Shown here piece by piece: positions 13,466 to 13,582 of a DNA stretch of 13,582 bases. The DNA lies in NCBI GenBank assembly GCA_022827045.1, contig JAJDTQ010000079.1, positions 1 through 13,582 on the forward strand, written 5' to 3'. The position numbers and the translations under genes are program-made. The notes beneath the pieces were generated by a model. It did no database searches and was not told the DNA's origin. It saw nothing but the letters and a program-made list of their open reading frames with translations. Positions within the stretch are counted from its first letter, which is position 1. Each line of letters opens with the position of its first letter. The stretch is from Candidatus Binatia bacterium (GTDB taxonomy: Bacteria > Desulfobacterota_B > Binatia > UBA9968 > JAJDTQ01).

Positions 13466-13582
13466 CTATTGCTGCGCGGCGATGAAGCCCCGTAGCACCT
13501 CGTTGAACTCCGCGGGATGCTCCCGGTACGAGAAGTGGCCGGCCTCGTTGATGATGTGCATCTGGGTGCGGCGCTCGCTTCC
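13466..13582 (-). CDS. Alpha/beta hydrolase, C-terminal fragment (runs off the window)
   Basis: Only the last 38 codons are inside the window. The minus-strand reading ends MHIINEAGHFSYREHPAEF, then NEVLRGFIAAQQ and stop. The INEAGHF-YREHP-EFN pattern is the typical end of alpha/beta hydrolases of the meta-cleavage hydrolase/epoxide hydrolase type. The His in AGHF is the expected catalytic-triad histidine, and a substrate-cap or nucleophile cannot be seen. It lies 109 bp upstream of the GYD gene on the same strand. A role in ring-cleavage product hydrolysis would fit the catabolic surroundings but cannot be established from this piece. Confidence 0.8.
   Translation of the reverse strand, partial: GSERRTQMHIINEAGHFSYREHPAEFNEVLRGFIAAQQ

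Overview
The window is a GC-rich, gene-dense bacterial segment of about 13.6 kb. Its gene content (Uup-type ABC-F ATPase, hydantoinase/oxoprolinase genes, a molybdenum-hydroxylase large subunit, an amidohydrolase_2 protein, a GYD-domain protein, an IS110-superfamily insertion sequence) suggests a metabolically versatile, probably environmental, Gram-negative-type bacterium from a proteobacterial, Tectomicrobia-like or related uncultured lineage. That placement is inference: there is no rRNA or marker gene to settle it.

Layout. (1) Positions 1-1483 hold an apparently intact IS110/IS1111-type insertion sequence on the minus strand. It has a DEDD transposase of 341 aa, subterminal inverted repeats at 22-39 and 1469-1483, and two non-coding flanks that could encode the structured guide RNA (bridge RNA/seekRNA) known for this superfamily. 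(2) Positions 1484-1661 are intergenic, with a hairpin and a weak promoter candidate. (3) Positions 1662-3824 (+) are a two-gene operon: an amidohydrolase_2 metal-dependent enzyme and a cytoplasmic protein resembling 4,5-dihydroxyphthalate decarboxylase, which has a periplasmic-binding-protein fold. (4) Convergent to it, with 6 bp between stop codons, a minus-strand block (10959 down to 3831) encodes a molybdenum hydroxylase large subunit, a YhdH/AcuI-type NADPH-dependent quinone oxidoreductase-like enzyme, and the two subunits HyuA and HyuB of an ATP-dependent hydantoinase/oxoprolinase. Gaps are only 22-28 bp. (5) Upstream on the same strand are a Uup-type ABC-F ATPase (12911-11010), a spacer with two hairpins including a 52-bp near-perfect palindrome, a GYD-domain protein (13356-13015) with its own candidate promoter, and the C-terminal end of an alpha/beta hydrolase that runs off the window.

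Taken together, blocks 3 and 4 look like a catabolic island. Oxidative hydroxylation of a heteroaromatic or aromatic ring (Mo hydroxylase), enoyl/quinone-type reduction (YhdH/AcuI), ATP-driven opening of a cyclic amide (HyuAB) and hydrolysis or decarboxylation (amidohydrolase plus DHPD-like protein) could form a pathway for an N-heterocyclic compound. The substrate cannot be read from the sequence. The most unusual non-coding signals are the IS ends with their possible guide-RNA regions, including a 12-bp perfect match between the IS flank and its 5' non-coding region, and the TA-bounded palindrome between the GYD and uup genes. No CRISPR array, tRNA or rRNA was seen.
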